7,231 nt of DNA from NCBI GenBank assembly GCA_005879255.1, contig VBKY01000480.1, positions 1 through 7,231 of the forward strand. The letters run 5' to 3'. The stretch is from Deltaproteobacteria bacterium. Lineage in GTDB: Bacteria > Desulfobacterota_B > Binatia > UBA9968. This document shows, piece after piece, positions 1 to 6,492 of the stretch. Position 1 is the stretch's first letter, and each line of letters starts with the position of its first letter. The notes under the pieces were generated by a model that was not told the DNA's origin, searched no databases, and saw nothing but the letters and a program-made list of their open reading frames with translations. The position numbers were made by a program, and so were the translations under genes.

Positions 1-873
1 ATCGAGGCCTCGATCAAGAACAAGATCAAGCTTCTCTGCGGCCATACCCAGAGCTTTGGTCCGCATATTCGCACCATGCGCAAGATCATTCGCTCGGGCG
101 AATTGGGCAGGCTCTGCGCGCTTCACGTCTGGGCCTACACGGACTGGATGTTGCGCCCGCGCACAGCGGAAGAATTGGACATCAATCAGGGCGGCGGCGT
201 GCCTTACCGCCAAGGACCGCACCAGATCGACACGCTTCGCTTGCTCGGTGGCGGCCTGGTGCGCAGCGTGCGTGGGTCCACCGGCGGATGGTTCAAAGGA
301 CGGCCGATCCCTGGTTACTACTCGGGGTTTCTAGAATTCGAAGACGGTACACCGGCGACGCTCATGCACAACGGCTATGGCTATTTTCTCGCTTCTGAAT
401 TGGTGCCCTGGGGCGGGCAGAACAGCCGCTACAGCGAAGCCGAACGCGCGGCGATCCGCAAAGCGCTCTTGGACGGATCGCGCAACGAGAACGCCGACAA
501 GGACGCCATGCGCATCGGCGGCGCCAACGAAAGCGAAGTTCGCGACCGGAGCAAGGTAAAACCGTGGCTGCCCAACGACCTGGGTATCCTGGTCGCCACC
601 TGCGAGAAAGGCGACATTCGTCAATCACAGTATGGGCTTTTCGTCCACAGCGATGAAGGCACCAAGGACGTGCCTCTAATCGGCGGCGGCGGACCATCCC
701 GCCGCGGCGAACTCATGGAGTTATTTAACGCGGTCGTACTCGATAAACCGATTCGCCATACCGGCCCGTGGGGCATGGCGACATTGGAAGTCTGCTTGGC
801 GCTCATACAGTCGGCGAAGGAACGAAGAGAAATCTTATTAAAGCACCAGGTTCCCGCGCCGGAGGAGGATTAA
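1..873 (+). CDS. Gfo/Idh/MocA-family NAD(P)-dependent oxidoreductase, 5'-truncated, phthalate-dihydrodiol-dehydrogenase-like
   Basis: The reading frame is open from base 1 to a TAA at 871-873, giving 290 visible residues; the window edge removes the N-terminal Rossmann NAD(P)-binding half (roughly 100-130 residues, since the family runs about 390-430). An internal ATG at 76 is not the true start, because clear family sequence lies upstream (GHTQSFGPHIRTMR). The visible part is the substrate-binding C-terminal domain: the GELGRL segment, the GGGVPYRQGPHQID stretch with the conserved active-site-region His (fragment residue 74), then LLGGGLVRSVRG and FEDGTPATLMHNGYG. These match proteins annotated as phthalate 4,5-cis-dihydrodiol dehydrogenase (Pht4-like), which oxidise a cis-dihydrodiol to a catechol with NAD+ in the cytoplasm. 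Substrate is inferred; many Gfo/Idh/MocA members act on sugars or inositols. It is followed in the same orientation by a LigJ-like amidohydrolase 207 bp away, consistent with an aromatic-catabolism cluster. Family call is firm, substrate tentative. Confidence 0.85.
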   Translation: MEASIKNKIKLLCGHTQSFGPHIRTMRKIIRSGELGRLCALHVWAYTDWMLRPRTAEELDINQGGGVPYRQGPHQIDTLRLLGGGLVRSVRGSTGGWFKGRPIPGYYSGFLEFEDGTPATLMHNGYGYFLASELVPWGGQNSRYSEAERAAIRKALLDGSRNENADKDAMRIGGANESEVRDRSKVKPWLPNDLGILVATCEKGDIRQSQYGLFVHSDEGTKDVPLIGGGGPSRRGELMELFNAVVLDKPIRHTGPWGMATLEVCLALIQSAKERREILLKHQVPAPEED

Positions 874-932
874 ATCTTTACGGCGTCATGGCTTGCAGAA
901 ATAGCAACGAAGATGAGTCAGAGGAGCCGTTC

Positions 933-1022
933 CGTCATTCCGGCGGCGGCCGGAAGGGAATCCTTTTTTTGCGTTCAGCTCACAAGCGAAGAACCTGGAT
1001 GCCGGCCTGCGCCGGCATGACG
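933..1022. repeat. MITE/REP-like 90-bp palindromic element between two catabolic genes
   Basis: The ends of this intergenic segment are imperfect terminal inverted repeats of about 26 bp: 933-958 begins CGTCATTCCGGCG and the reverse complement of 997-1022 begins CGTCATGCCGGCG, with about 20 of 26 positions identical. Each end is also a hairpin on its own: left stem 938-944/949-955 with loop GGCG, right stem 999-1006/1011-1018 (8 bp, perfect) with loop CTGC. The centre contains a run of seven T at 964-970. The outer CGTCATNCC...GGNATGACG form resembles a widespread bacterial dispersed repeat seen in many proteobacterial genomes. It has no coding capacity, so it would be a non-autonomous element or a transcript-stabilising/terminating structure. 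Genome copy number cannot be seen from one window. Confidence 0.6.
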
Positions 1023-1069
1023 ATACTCGATAGCCAATCGCTTTTCTGAAACCAATAGCAGCAATAAAC

Positions 1070-1076
1070 AAGGAGG
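1070..1076 (+). promoter_or_regulatory. Strong Shine-Dalgarno for the amidohydrolase
   Basis: AAGGAGG is a full match to the anti-Shine-Dalgarno of 16S rRNA and sits four bases before the ATG at 1081. It fixes the start of the amidohydrolase and suggests efficient independent translation despite the palindromic element just upstream. Confidence 0.8.
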
Positions 1077-1080
1077 CAAT

Positions 1081-2061
1081 ATGCACAACGGACAAAAAGT
1101 CGTCGACGTTCACGGTCACATGACCACTCCCGCGCCGTTTCGCCAATTTCTCGCGGAAACAGTGGCGCAAAATACTCCGGGCCGCAAGCTTGAAATGACC
1201 GACGAGCAATTGGAAAACGCTCAGCAGCGCCATCTCAAGTTCATGGATGATAGAAACATTGACGTCCAACTGATCGGACCACGACCGATCGCCATGTGGC
1301 ACTGGATGCGCCCGTTCCTGCAGGACTTCTGGGCCGTCACCGTGAACAACGTTATCGCGCGCATCGTCAAGCTCCATCCCGATCGCTTCTGCGGCATGGC
1401 TCAGTTGCCACAGAGCAAGGAAAAGGACACACGCAACTGCGTTGCCGAGCTGGAGCGGTGCGTTAAGGAACTTGGTTTCGTCGGCGCCTACCTGAATCCC
1501 GATCCGGCCGGCGACAAACAGACCCCGGGAGTGCACGAAGAGTACTGGTATCCGCTATACGAAAAGGCCGTGCAGCTGGACGTGCCTCTTATGATCCACC
1601 CATCGATCACGTATGACCGTCGTCTGGAGGTTATCCCGGCGAACTATCAAATGAACAACTACTTGGAAGAATTCGTCGCCATGCAGCTCTATTCGCACAG
1701 CAAAGTCTTCGCCACTTTTCCAAAGCTGAAAATCGTGATCTGCCACTGCGGCGGCGGCCTTAACCGTTTTATCCCCACCGATCACCATGTCGGGAAGGCG
1801 GGTCTCAATACCAATCTCTTCTACGATGCCTGCTGCTACGACGTTCACTACCTCGAAGCCGCCATCAGACAGCGCGGCGTCGATCAGATGCTCTTCGGCA
1901 GCGAATCCCCTGGTTCGGGCGGCGCCGTTCGTCCGGAAACCGGCAAACCGTCGGACGATTTGGTTCCCGTGATCGACAGCCTGGGGTTCCTGAGCGCGGA
2001 AGATAAACTGAAAATCTTCCAAAAAAATCCGTTGAGGGTCTTTACTAAGGTGAAGATCTAG
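1081..2061 (+). CDS. Amidohydrolase-2 family metal-dependent hydrolase/hydratase, 4-oxalomesaconate hydratase (LigJ)-like
   Basis: This 326-residue cytoplasmic TIM-barrel enzyme carries the amidohydrolase-2 (ACMSD-like) metal site: HGH at residues 11-13 on strand 1, His173 in LMIHPS, His222 in VICHCGGG, and an acidic residue at the end of strand 8, here Glu275 in FGSESPG. Most relatives have Asp there (GSD); Glu at this site is, as I recall, a feature of LigJ-type 4-oxalomesaconate hydratases. The tail after it (AVRPETGKPSDDL, then LSAEDKLKIFQKNPLRVF) also follows the LigJ pattern, and the length is close to the usual 330-345. LigJ adds water to 4-oxalomesaconate in the 4,5-cleavage pathway of protocatechuate or gallate. 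The start is fixed by AAGGAGG four bases upstream. The upstream gene resembles a phthalate dihydrodiol dehydrogenase, whose product route ends in protocatechuate, so a shared pathway is plausible. Other possibilities are a decarboxylase of the ACMSD/gamma-resorcylate type. Superfamily is certain; the hydratase role is an inference. Confidence 0.88.
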   Translation: MHNGQKVVDVHGHMTTPAPFRQFLAETVAQNTPGRKLEMTDEQLENAQQRHLKFMDDRNIDVQLIGPRPIAMWHWMRPFLQDFWAVTVNNVIARIVKLHPDRFCGMAQLPQSKEKDTRNCVAELERCVKELGFVGAYLNPDPAGDKQTPGVHEEYWYPLYEKAVQLDVPLMIHPSITYDRRLEVIPANYQMNNYLEEFVAMQLYSHSKVFATFPKLKIVICHCGGGLNRFIPTDHHVGKAGLNTNLFYDACCYDVHYLEAAIRQRGVDQMLFGSESPGSGGAVRPETGKPSDDLVPVIDSLGFLSAEDKLKIFQKNPLRVFTKVKI

Positions 2062-2182
2062 GATGACCGGGATGACTTTTCAATTCGATTTATGATAAAC
2101 GTCCGGTTCTCTCAAGATGGACGAGAAATTTTGAACGACTATCGATGATGATTCATTTCCACAACAACTACGGAGCGCGATC

Positions 2183-4129
2183 ATGAAGGACCGGCTAAAA
2201 TTCACTTTTTTGGTTCTCTTGGCGATGGCCGTGGGACTCTCGTCATGTAAAGAGAATCCTCCGCCGCAACCGAAAGCAGAAATTAAAAAGGAGGCCGCGG
2301 AACCAGAGCCCGCCGTCGTCGGACGCTTAACGTTCATGGAAAAGAACGTTTTCCGTTATCTTCGGGATGCCAAGGACTGGGCCTTGGCCATGGTCGATGT
2401 CCCGGTGGGCGATGGCGACATTCTGTACTCCGATGTTCAAGGTCGCTCCGAGCTAACTTTTCCGAACGACACCAAGCTCCGCCTCAATGATAAAACCAAG
2501 ATCCAACTGGACGGAGTCAACGGAAACCTGACCTCGCTCTTCGTCAATTCCGGTGTGGCCAGGATCCAAAATCGCAGCTCGGATACCGTCGTAAAAGTCG
2601 ACACCCCTTATGGACAAGTATTATCCAAGCAGCCGAGCACATTCGACGTTTACGTCGGCGACTCTTCCGTTGCGGTGACTGCGATAAAAGACGCGGTCAG
2701 ATTTGTCGATGCCAAAGGGAATAATTATGACGTTAAACCCGATTCGGATTCCTTGCTTGCGAACGACAGCGCGGTCGTTTCCTCGCGCCGATTCTTGGAC
2801 TCGAGATGGGACAGTTGGAACAATGAGCGGGACAACGAATCGAAGCTGTGGGAAAACAATCCTTCACCGTATTTACCTGCCCAATTGAGATCGGAGACCC
2901 AAGTCTTGGCCGATAACGGCAATTGGGAAGAACTGTCTTATGGCGGTGAAACCGCCCATTACTGGACTCCGAGAAACGTCGCACCCGACTGGTCGCCATT
3001 TACCGTTGGTCAATGGACAAACTGGTCGGGCGAGCAATTGTGGGTGCCCTACGAGCGCTTTGGTTGGGTCACTCATCATCACGGCGGCTGGATTTTTCTC
3101 AATAACCATTGGTACTGGCGACCTCCGGTGGCGGGCAGATGGCGGTACGTGCCTTGGTATCCGGCGCGTGTCGCGTGGGTTCACAGTGACCGCCATATCG
3201 GCTGGGTTCCGATATCGCCCTACGAAGTGTATTACGGCCGGCGTTATTGGGGACCCCGGAGCGTGATCTACAATGAACACATCAGAAACGTCGATATCCG
3301 AAGATACGTCAATATCAATCGCGTCGTGGTTGTCGAAAAAGATCGGCTTTACGGCGTCCATCGGCGATACGAGACCATCCGGGATGTAACCGTGATCAAA
3401 AACGTCGTGAACAACGGACGCGCCGCACCCGTTGTGACGCGGGAGGTCGTGCAAGGGGCTGATTTGAAAATGGAGCACCACTTCGCCCGATCCGGTGATT
3501 TTTCTCGTAAGCCAAACGCCGATGCGGCAGTCGAGTTTGCGGCGCGGCGGCGCGGCGCCGGCGGCGGAACCGAAAACGCTCAAGCGGTCACTCCCGGAAT
3601 CCAGAAGGCCAGCGCCAAGATGCCTTTGGCCGGAACTGGCCAACCGCCGCCGGTTGCAAAGCTGGGTGACGAGAATAAACGTAATCTGCCCGAAACTCCG
3701 CGAGAGCTGCGCCGCGAGCAACGGCAAGAAAAACGCTTGGAGGCAAACAAGGAGCGAAGCACTAAAGAGGCGTCGGGGCCACAACAGCTCCAACACCAGC
3801 AAAAGCAGCAACAGATCGTGGAGCGCCAGCAGCAACAACAGCAACCGCATCAGGACGCACAGCAGCAGCGCCGCCAGCAGCAGTTTGAGCGTCAGCAGCA
3901 ACAGCAGTTAGCACAGGAGCAACAACGAGCGCTGCGGCAGCAACAACAAGCCCAACGCCAACAACAGCTGCACTGCGGCAGCAACAACAAGCCCAACGCC
4001 AACAACAGCTGCATTCGCAACAGCAGCAACAACAAGGGCAACCACGACAAAGTCAGAAACAAGCGCATCAGAAACAACCGCAGCAGTAGCAAATTCTATT
4101 GGGGTCGAGGATCGAGAATGGAGGATTGA
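2183..4129 (+). CDS. FecR/DUF6600-type lipoprotein with Gln-rich tail; C-terminus frameshifted by a tandem duplication
   Basis: The 648-residue product starts with a lipoprotein signal peptide: basic MKDRLK, a hydrophobic run, and lipobox LSSC with the lipidated Cys at residue 22, followed by a Pro/Glu/Lys linker. Residues about 70-185 form a FecR-like beta domain (VGDGDILYSDVQGRSELTF, then LFVNSGVARI and VDTPYGQV). Residues about 253-350 are a Trp/Tyr-rich DUF6600-type module (WTNWSGEQLWVPYERFGW, W-Y-W-R-P-P, IGWVPISPYE). Residues 534-596 are almost pure Gln with Arg, His and Leu. No sigma factor or TonB receptor gene lies beside it, so classical FecR signalling is unlikely; an envelope-anchored structural or binding role is inferred. 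Oddity: a perfect 41-bp duplication (3932-3972 and 3973-4013) changes frame after His597, giving a 51-residue Asn/Ser/Lys/Arg tail. Removing one copy restores Gln-rich coding that stops at TAG 4087-4089 (621 residues). GGAG at 2172-2175 is the likely ribosome site. Confidence 0.85.
   Translation: MKDRLKFTFLVLLAMAVGLSSCKENPPPQPKAEIKKEAAEPEPAVVGRLTFMEKNVFRYLRDAKDWALAMVDVPVGDGDILYSDVQGRSELTFPNDTKLRLNDKTKIQLDGVNGNLTSLFVNSGVARIQNRSSDTVVKVDTPYGQVLSKQPSTFDVYVGDSSVAVTAIKDAVRFVDAKGNNYDVKPDSDSLLANDSAVVSSRRFLDSRWDSWNNERDNESKLWENNPSPYLPAQLRSETQVLADNGNWEELSYGGETAHYWTPRNVAPDWSPFTVGQWTNWSGEQLWVPYERFGWVTHHHGGWIFLNNHWYWRPPVAGRWRYVPWYPARVAWVHSDRHIGWVPISPYEVYYGRRYWGPRSVIYNEHIRNVDIRRYVNINRVVVVEKDRLYGVHRRYETIRDVTVIKNVVNNGRAAPVVTREVVQGADLKMEHHFARSGDFSRKPNADAAVEFAARRRGAGGGTENAQAVTPGIQKASAKMPLAGTGQPPPVAKLGDENKRNLPETPRELRREQRQEKRLEANKERSTKEASGPQQLQHQQKQQQIVERQQQQQQPHQDAQQQRRQQQFERQQQQQLAQEQQRALRQQQQAQRQQQLHCGSNNKPNANNSCIRNSSNNKGNHDKVRNKRIRNNRSSSKFYWGRGSRMED
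3932..4013 (+). repeat. Perfect 41-bp tandem duplication inside the Gln-rich coding region
   Basis: Bases 3932-3972 and 3973-4013 are identical over all 41 positions, each beginning CTGCGGCAGCAACAACAAGC. Flanking bases differ (G before the first copy, A before the second; C versus T after), so the unit is exactly 41 bp. Because 41 is not a multiple of three, the second copy is read in another frame: CAA/CAG glutamine codons become AAC/AGC asparagine and serine codons. The purine-rich CAR-repeat context is prone to slipped-strand replication, and equally to assembly error. Confidence 0.95.
4087..4089 (+). other. Probable ancestral stop codon of the Gln-rich lipoprotein gene
   Basis: With one 41-bp copy removed, the frame after the repeat reads Gln-rich sequence (HSQQQQQQGQPRQSQKQ and onward to KQPQQ) and ends at this TAG. 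The Gln bias continues without interruption up to the stop and vanishes after it, and the next bases enter a palindromic element. In the sequence as given, this TAG is out of frame and is bypassed. Confidence 0.75.
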
Positions 4130-4169
4130 GGATCGCGATTCTCTATCCTCTATCATCCATCCTCGACTC
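4102..4169. repeat. Imperfect 68-bp palindrome built from 7-bp repeats
   Basis: The arms 4102-4135 and 4136-4169 pair at about 27 of 34 positions with essentially no loop (centre GATCGCGATT). The sequence also has a period of seven: TCGAGGA, TCGAGAA, TGGAGGA, TTGAGGA from 4105 to 4132, then complementary-type units TCTCTAT, CCTCTAT, CATCCAT, CCTCGAC from 4140 to 4167. This looks like short heptamer intergenic repeats (STRR-like) that have expanded as an inverted pair. It has no T-run, so a classical intrinsic terminator is not indicated, although a transcript through it would fold strongly. The present stop codon of the upstream gene (TGA 4127-4129) falls inside the fourth heptad. Confidence 0.7.
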
Positions 4170-4221
4170 GTATTTGACGCTCGCAGGCGTGACATTAGAG
4201 AAACCGAGGTAGAGAACATCG

Positions 4222-6453
4222 ATGGCATACAAATTCGTCGGCAAGCCGATTCCACGGCTTGAAGGAGCGGAGAAAGTTTCCGGCAAGCTGCGTTACGCCG
4301 CGGATGTGGAGATCCCCGGCGCGCTCTGGGCAAAGATTCTGCGCAGCCCGCTGCCACATGCACGCATCGAGAAGATCGACACGTCGCAAGCCGCGCAGCT
4401 GCCGGGTGTGCACGCGGTCATCACGGGCGCCGACATACCCCCGGTGATGGTGGGATTGAGGATGAAAGACATGCCCCTCCTCGCCCGCGAGCGCGTGCGC
4501 TTCGTTGGCGAACCCATTGCGGCAGTGGCGGCCGACAGTGTGGAGATCGCCAATGAGGCGCTTAACCTGATCGACGTGCAATACGAAGAACTTCCCTATG
4601 TAACTGACCCACTGAAAGCGATCGAACCTGGCACACCGGTGCTGCACGATAATCCGGCCGGCTATAGGAACGCGCCCGAGCGCGCGACAGAGCTACCCAA
4701 CATTCAATCCTACGGCCAGTGGAGCAACGGCGACGTCGAGGCAGGTTTCAAAAAGGCCGCGCGGATTTTCGAGCACATTTTTCGTACGCCGTTGGGTTTT
4801 CATGCCTACATCGAGCCGAATGCATGTACGGTCAGAGTCAATGATGATGGTCAGATTGAAATCTGGGCGTCCAATAAAGCGCCGTTTACGCTCCGCGATC
4901 GCGTGGCGCGTGACCTCAATCTCGATGCGGCGAAAATCAAAGTGCATATTCTTCCCGTCGGCGGTGACTTCGGCGGCAAGACTTCCGTCGTCGAAGTGCC
5001 GGTTTGCTATTTCTTGGCTCAACGAACGGGCAAGGCCGTCAAGATGGTGCTCGACTACAGCGAAGAGTTAGCCGCGTGTTCGCACCGTCACCCTGCCGTA
5101 ATCACACTACGCACCGGCGTCGATGGGGAAGGCAAGCTTTGCGCCCTGCATGCGCGCGCGGTATTCAGCGGTGGCGGTTACGCGGCGCTCAAGGCCAACG
5201 CCGAAGTCACCGTGCAAGGACCGCGGCGCGTGGCAAGCTACTATCGGATTCCTGCGATACAAGTTGAAACGATCTGCGCCTATACCAATCAGGTTCCGTG
5301 CACACAAACGCGCACGCCGGGAAGCCCGCAGACGACTTTTGCAATGGAGTCGCAAATCGACATCATCGCCCGGGAGCTAGGTATAGACCTGGTTGAATTT
5401 CGCATGAAGAATTTGCTCAATGACGGTGATGCCACGCCGTTCGGCCAAAAGTTAAAAGGGATCGTCGTCAAAGAGACTCTTAAGAAGGCGCTCGATATTT
5501 CGGGCTGGAAGAAACCCAAATCAAAAAATACTGGCCGCGGCGTCGCGGTTTATGAACGCCCGTCTGGCGCGGGACGTTCCGGTGCAGCGATCACAATTGC
5601 ATCAGACGGCATTGTCACTGTGAACCTGGGGGTGCCCGACGTCGGCCCCGGCATTCACACGGTCGTGCAACAGATCGTCAGCGAAATGCTCGACCTGCCG
5701 CGAGAGCGGGTGAATATCCGCGTCGAGGATACCGACAATTCGCCCTTCGATTCGGGAACAGGTGGCAGCAAGTCCACCAACAGCGTGGGCACCGCAGCCT
5801 ATCAAGCCGTGTCCGAATTGAAACAAAAAATCCTACCCTTAGCCGCTGCACGGCTCGGCTGCAAGACCGAAGAGTTACAAGCGGCAAAAGGTCGCTACAC
5901 CGCGCCTGAGCGCAAGTCCATGTCGTTCACCGACCTCATGCGTCTCGCCGTCGAGGAAAATGGCGGGCCCATTACGCATCTGAGCGTCTACGAGCCTTCG
6001 CGCGCGCCAATCACTTCATTCGTAGCGCAAGTGGCGGAAGTCGACGTTGATGCCGGTACCGGACAACTAAAGGTGAGAAAACTGACGACAGTGCACGATT
6101 CCGGCACCGTATTGAATCACTTGAGCTACCAGGGACAAATCGATGGTGGCGTTGTCACCGGCCTGGGTTTCGCGTTGATGGAAGACAGTTCGTTGGTTGA
6201 CGGCAAGATGGCCACCGCGAATCTCGGCGAGTTCAAAATGCCGACGGCCGCCGACCTTCCGAAGCTAACGACAATATTGATGGAAGACGCCACCGGCCCT
6301 ACCCCGTTTCAGGGCAAGGCGATCGCCGAAATCCCCAATGTCCCCACCGCGGCCGCTATTGCCAACGCGATCGAAGACGCCGTCGGCGTGCGGTTGTGTG
6401 ACCTGCCGCTGACGTCGGAGAAAATTTATGCGGCGCTGAATGGAAAAAAATAA
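4222..6453 (+). CDS. Xanthine dehydrogenase-family molybdopterin-binding (large) subunit
   Basis: The 743-residue product matches molybdenum hydroxylase large subunits, slightly shorter than the usual 750-800. Residues about 17-125 form the a/b hammerhead domain (KVSGKLRYAADVEIPG, then RFVGEPIAAVAAD). The molybdenum-cofactor part shows GGDFGGK at 247-253, a cofactor-contacting loop PCTQTRTPGSPQ at 359-370 with Arg364, DVGPGIHTVVQQI, GTGGSKSTNSVG, and the catalytic Glu703 in GKAIAEIPNVPTAAAIANAI. The AYxCSFR loop of form I CO dehydrogenase is absent, so this is not a canonical CoxL. Such subunits hydroxylate aromatic or N-heterocyclic compounds or aldehydes using water, working with a 2Fe-2S and a FAD subunit; neither is in this window. 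The start is supported by the family opening YKFVGKPIPRLEG and a weak GAGGT at 4206-4210. The TAA stop (6451-6453) overlaps a REP hairpin. Substrate unknown; family certain. Confidence 0.93.
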   Translation: MAYKFVGKPIPRLEGAEKVSGKLRYAADVEIPGALWAKILRSPLPHARIEKIDTSQAAQLPGVHAVITGADIPPVMVGLRMKDMPLLARERVRFVGEPIAAVAADSVEIANEALNLIDVQYEELPYVTDPLKAIEPGTPVLHDNPAGYRNAPERATELPNIQSYGQWSNGDVEAGFKKAARIFEHIFRTPLGFHAYIEPNACTVRVNDDGQIEIWASNKAPFTLRDRVARDLNLDAAKIKVHILPVGGDFGGKTSVVEVPVCYFLAQRTGKAVKMVLDYSEELAACSHRHPAVITLRTGVDGEGKLCALHARAVFSGGGYAALKANAEVTVQGPRRVASYYRIPAIQVETICAYTNQVPCTQTRTPGSPQTTFAMESQIDIIARELGIDLVEFRMKNLLNDGDATPFGQKLKGIVVKETLKKALDISGWKKPKSKNTGRGVAVYERPSGAGRSGAAITIASDGIVTVNLGVPDVGPGIHTVVQQIVSEMLDLPRERVNIRVEDTDNSPFDSGTGGSKSTNSVGTAAYQAVSELKQKILPLAAARLGCKTEELQAAKGRYTAPERKSMSFTDLMRLAVEENGGPITHLSVYEPSRAPITSFVAQVAEVDVDAGTGQLKVRKLTTVHDSGTVLNHLSYQGQIDGGVVTGLGFALMEDSSLVDGKMATANLGEFKMPTAADLPKLTTILMEDATGPTPFQGKAIAEIPNVPTAAAIANAIEDAVGVRLCDLPLTSEKIYAALNGKK

Positions 6454-6485
6454 CGTAGGATGCGGTGACCGCAGGGAACCGCATC
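6453..6485 (+). repeat. REP hairpin, left copy, downstream of the RAYT gene
   Basis: The stem GATGCGGT (6459-6466) pairs perfectly with ACCGCATC (6478-6485) around an 11-base loop, and GTAG (6455-6458) lies directly at its 5' base, the signature of REP sequences recognised by RAYT transposases. An alternative hairpin TGCGGT-G-ACCGCA (6461-6473) competes with it. It is an inverted, about 90% identical copy of 7047-7080. Its first base is the last base of the molybdenum-enzyme stop codon, so it also forms the 3' end structure of that transcript. Confidence 0.88.
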
Positions 6486-6492
6486 GCTCGTG

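Noticed and set aside
886..1536. Minus-strand open frame of 216 residues across the spacer and the amidohydrolase start
   Set aside because: It lies opposite a gene with a perfect ribosome site and metal-ligand motifs and runs through a palindromic repeat; no recognisable protein features.
2091..2096. TATGAT as a possible -10 box upstream of the lipoprotein gene
   Set aside because: No acceptable -35 hexamer 16-18 bases upstream (the bases there are CGGGAT-like), and the hexamer alone is expected by chance.
2873..3901. Long minus-strand open frame (342 residues) opposite the lipoprotein gene, very Leu-rich at its start
   Set aside because: The Leu run is simply the complement of the CAG/CAA glutamine tract; no domain or ribosome site is evident and the plus-strand gene has clear signal peptide and domains.
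3782..4089. Possible CRISPR or regularly spaced repeat array in the CAR-rich region
   Set aside because: The repetition is irregular glutamine-codon low complexity plus one tandem duplication; there are no spacers between conserved repeats and no cas genes.
3908..4363. Minus-strand open frame spanning the repeat region and the start of the molybdenum enzyme gene
   Set aside because: Low-complexity Leu/Ala/Val translation of repeats, antisense to two supported genes.
5281..5340. Possible form I CO dehydrogenase (CoxL) active-site loop
   Set aside because: The AYxCSFR motif is absent; the loop reads PCTQTRTPGSPQ, so the protein is a general molybdenum hydroxylase subunit.
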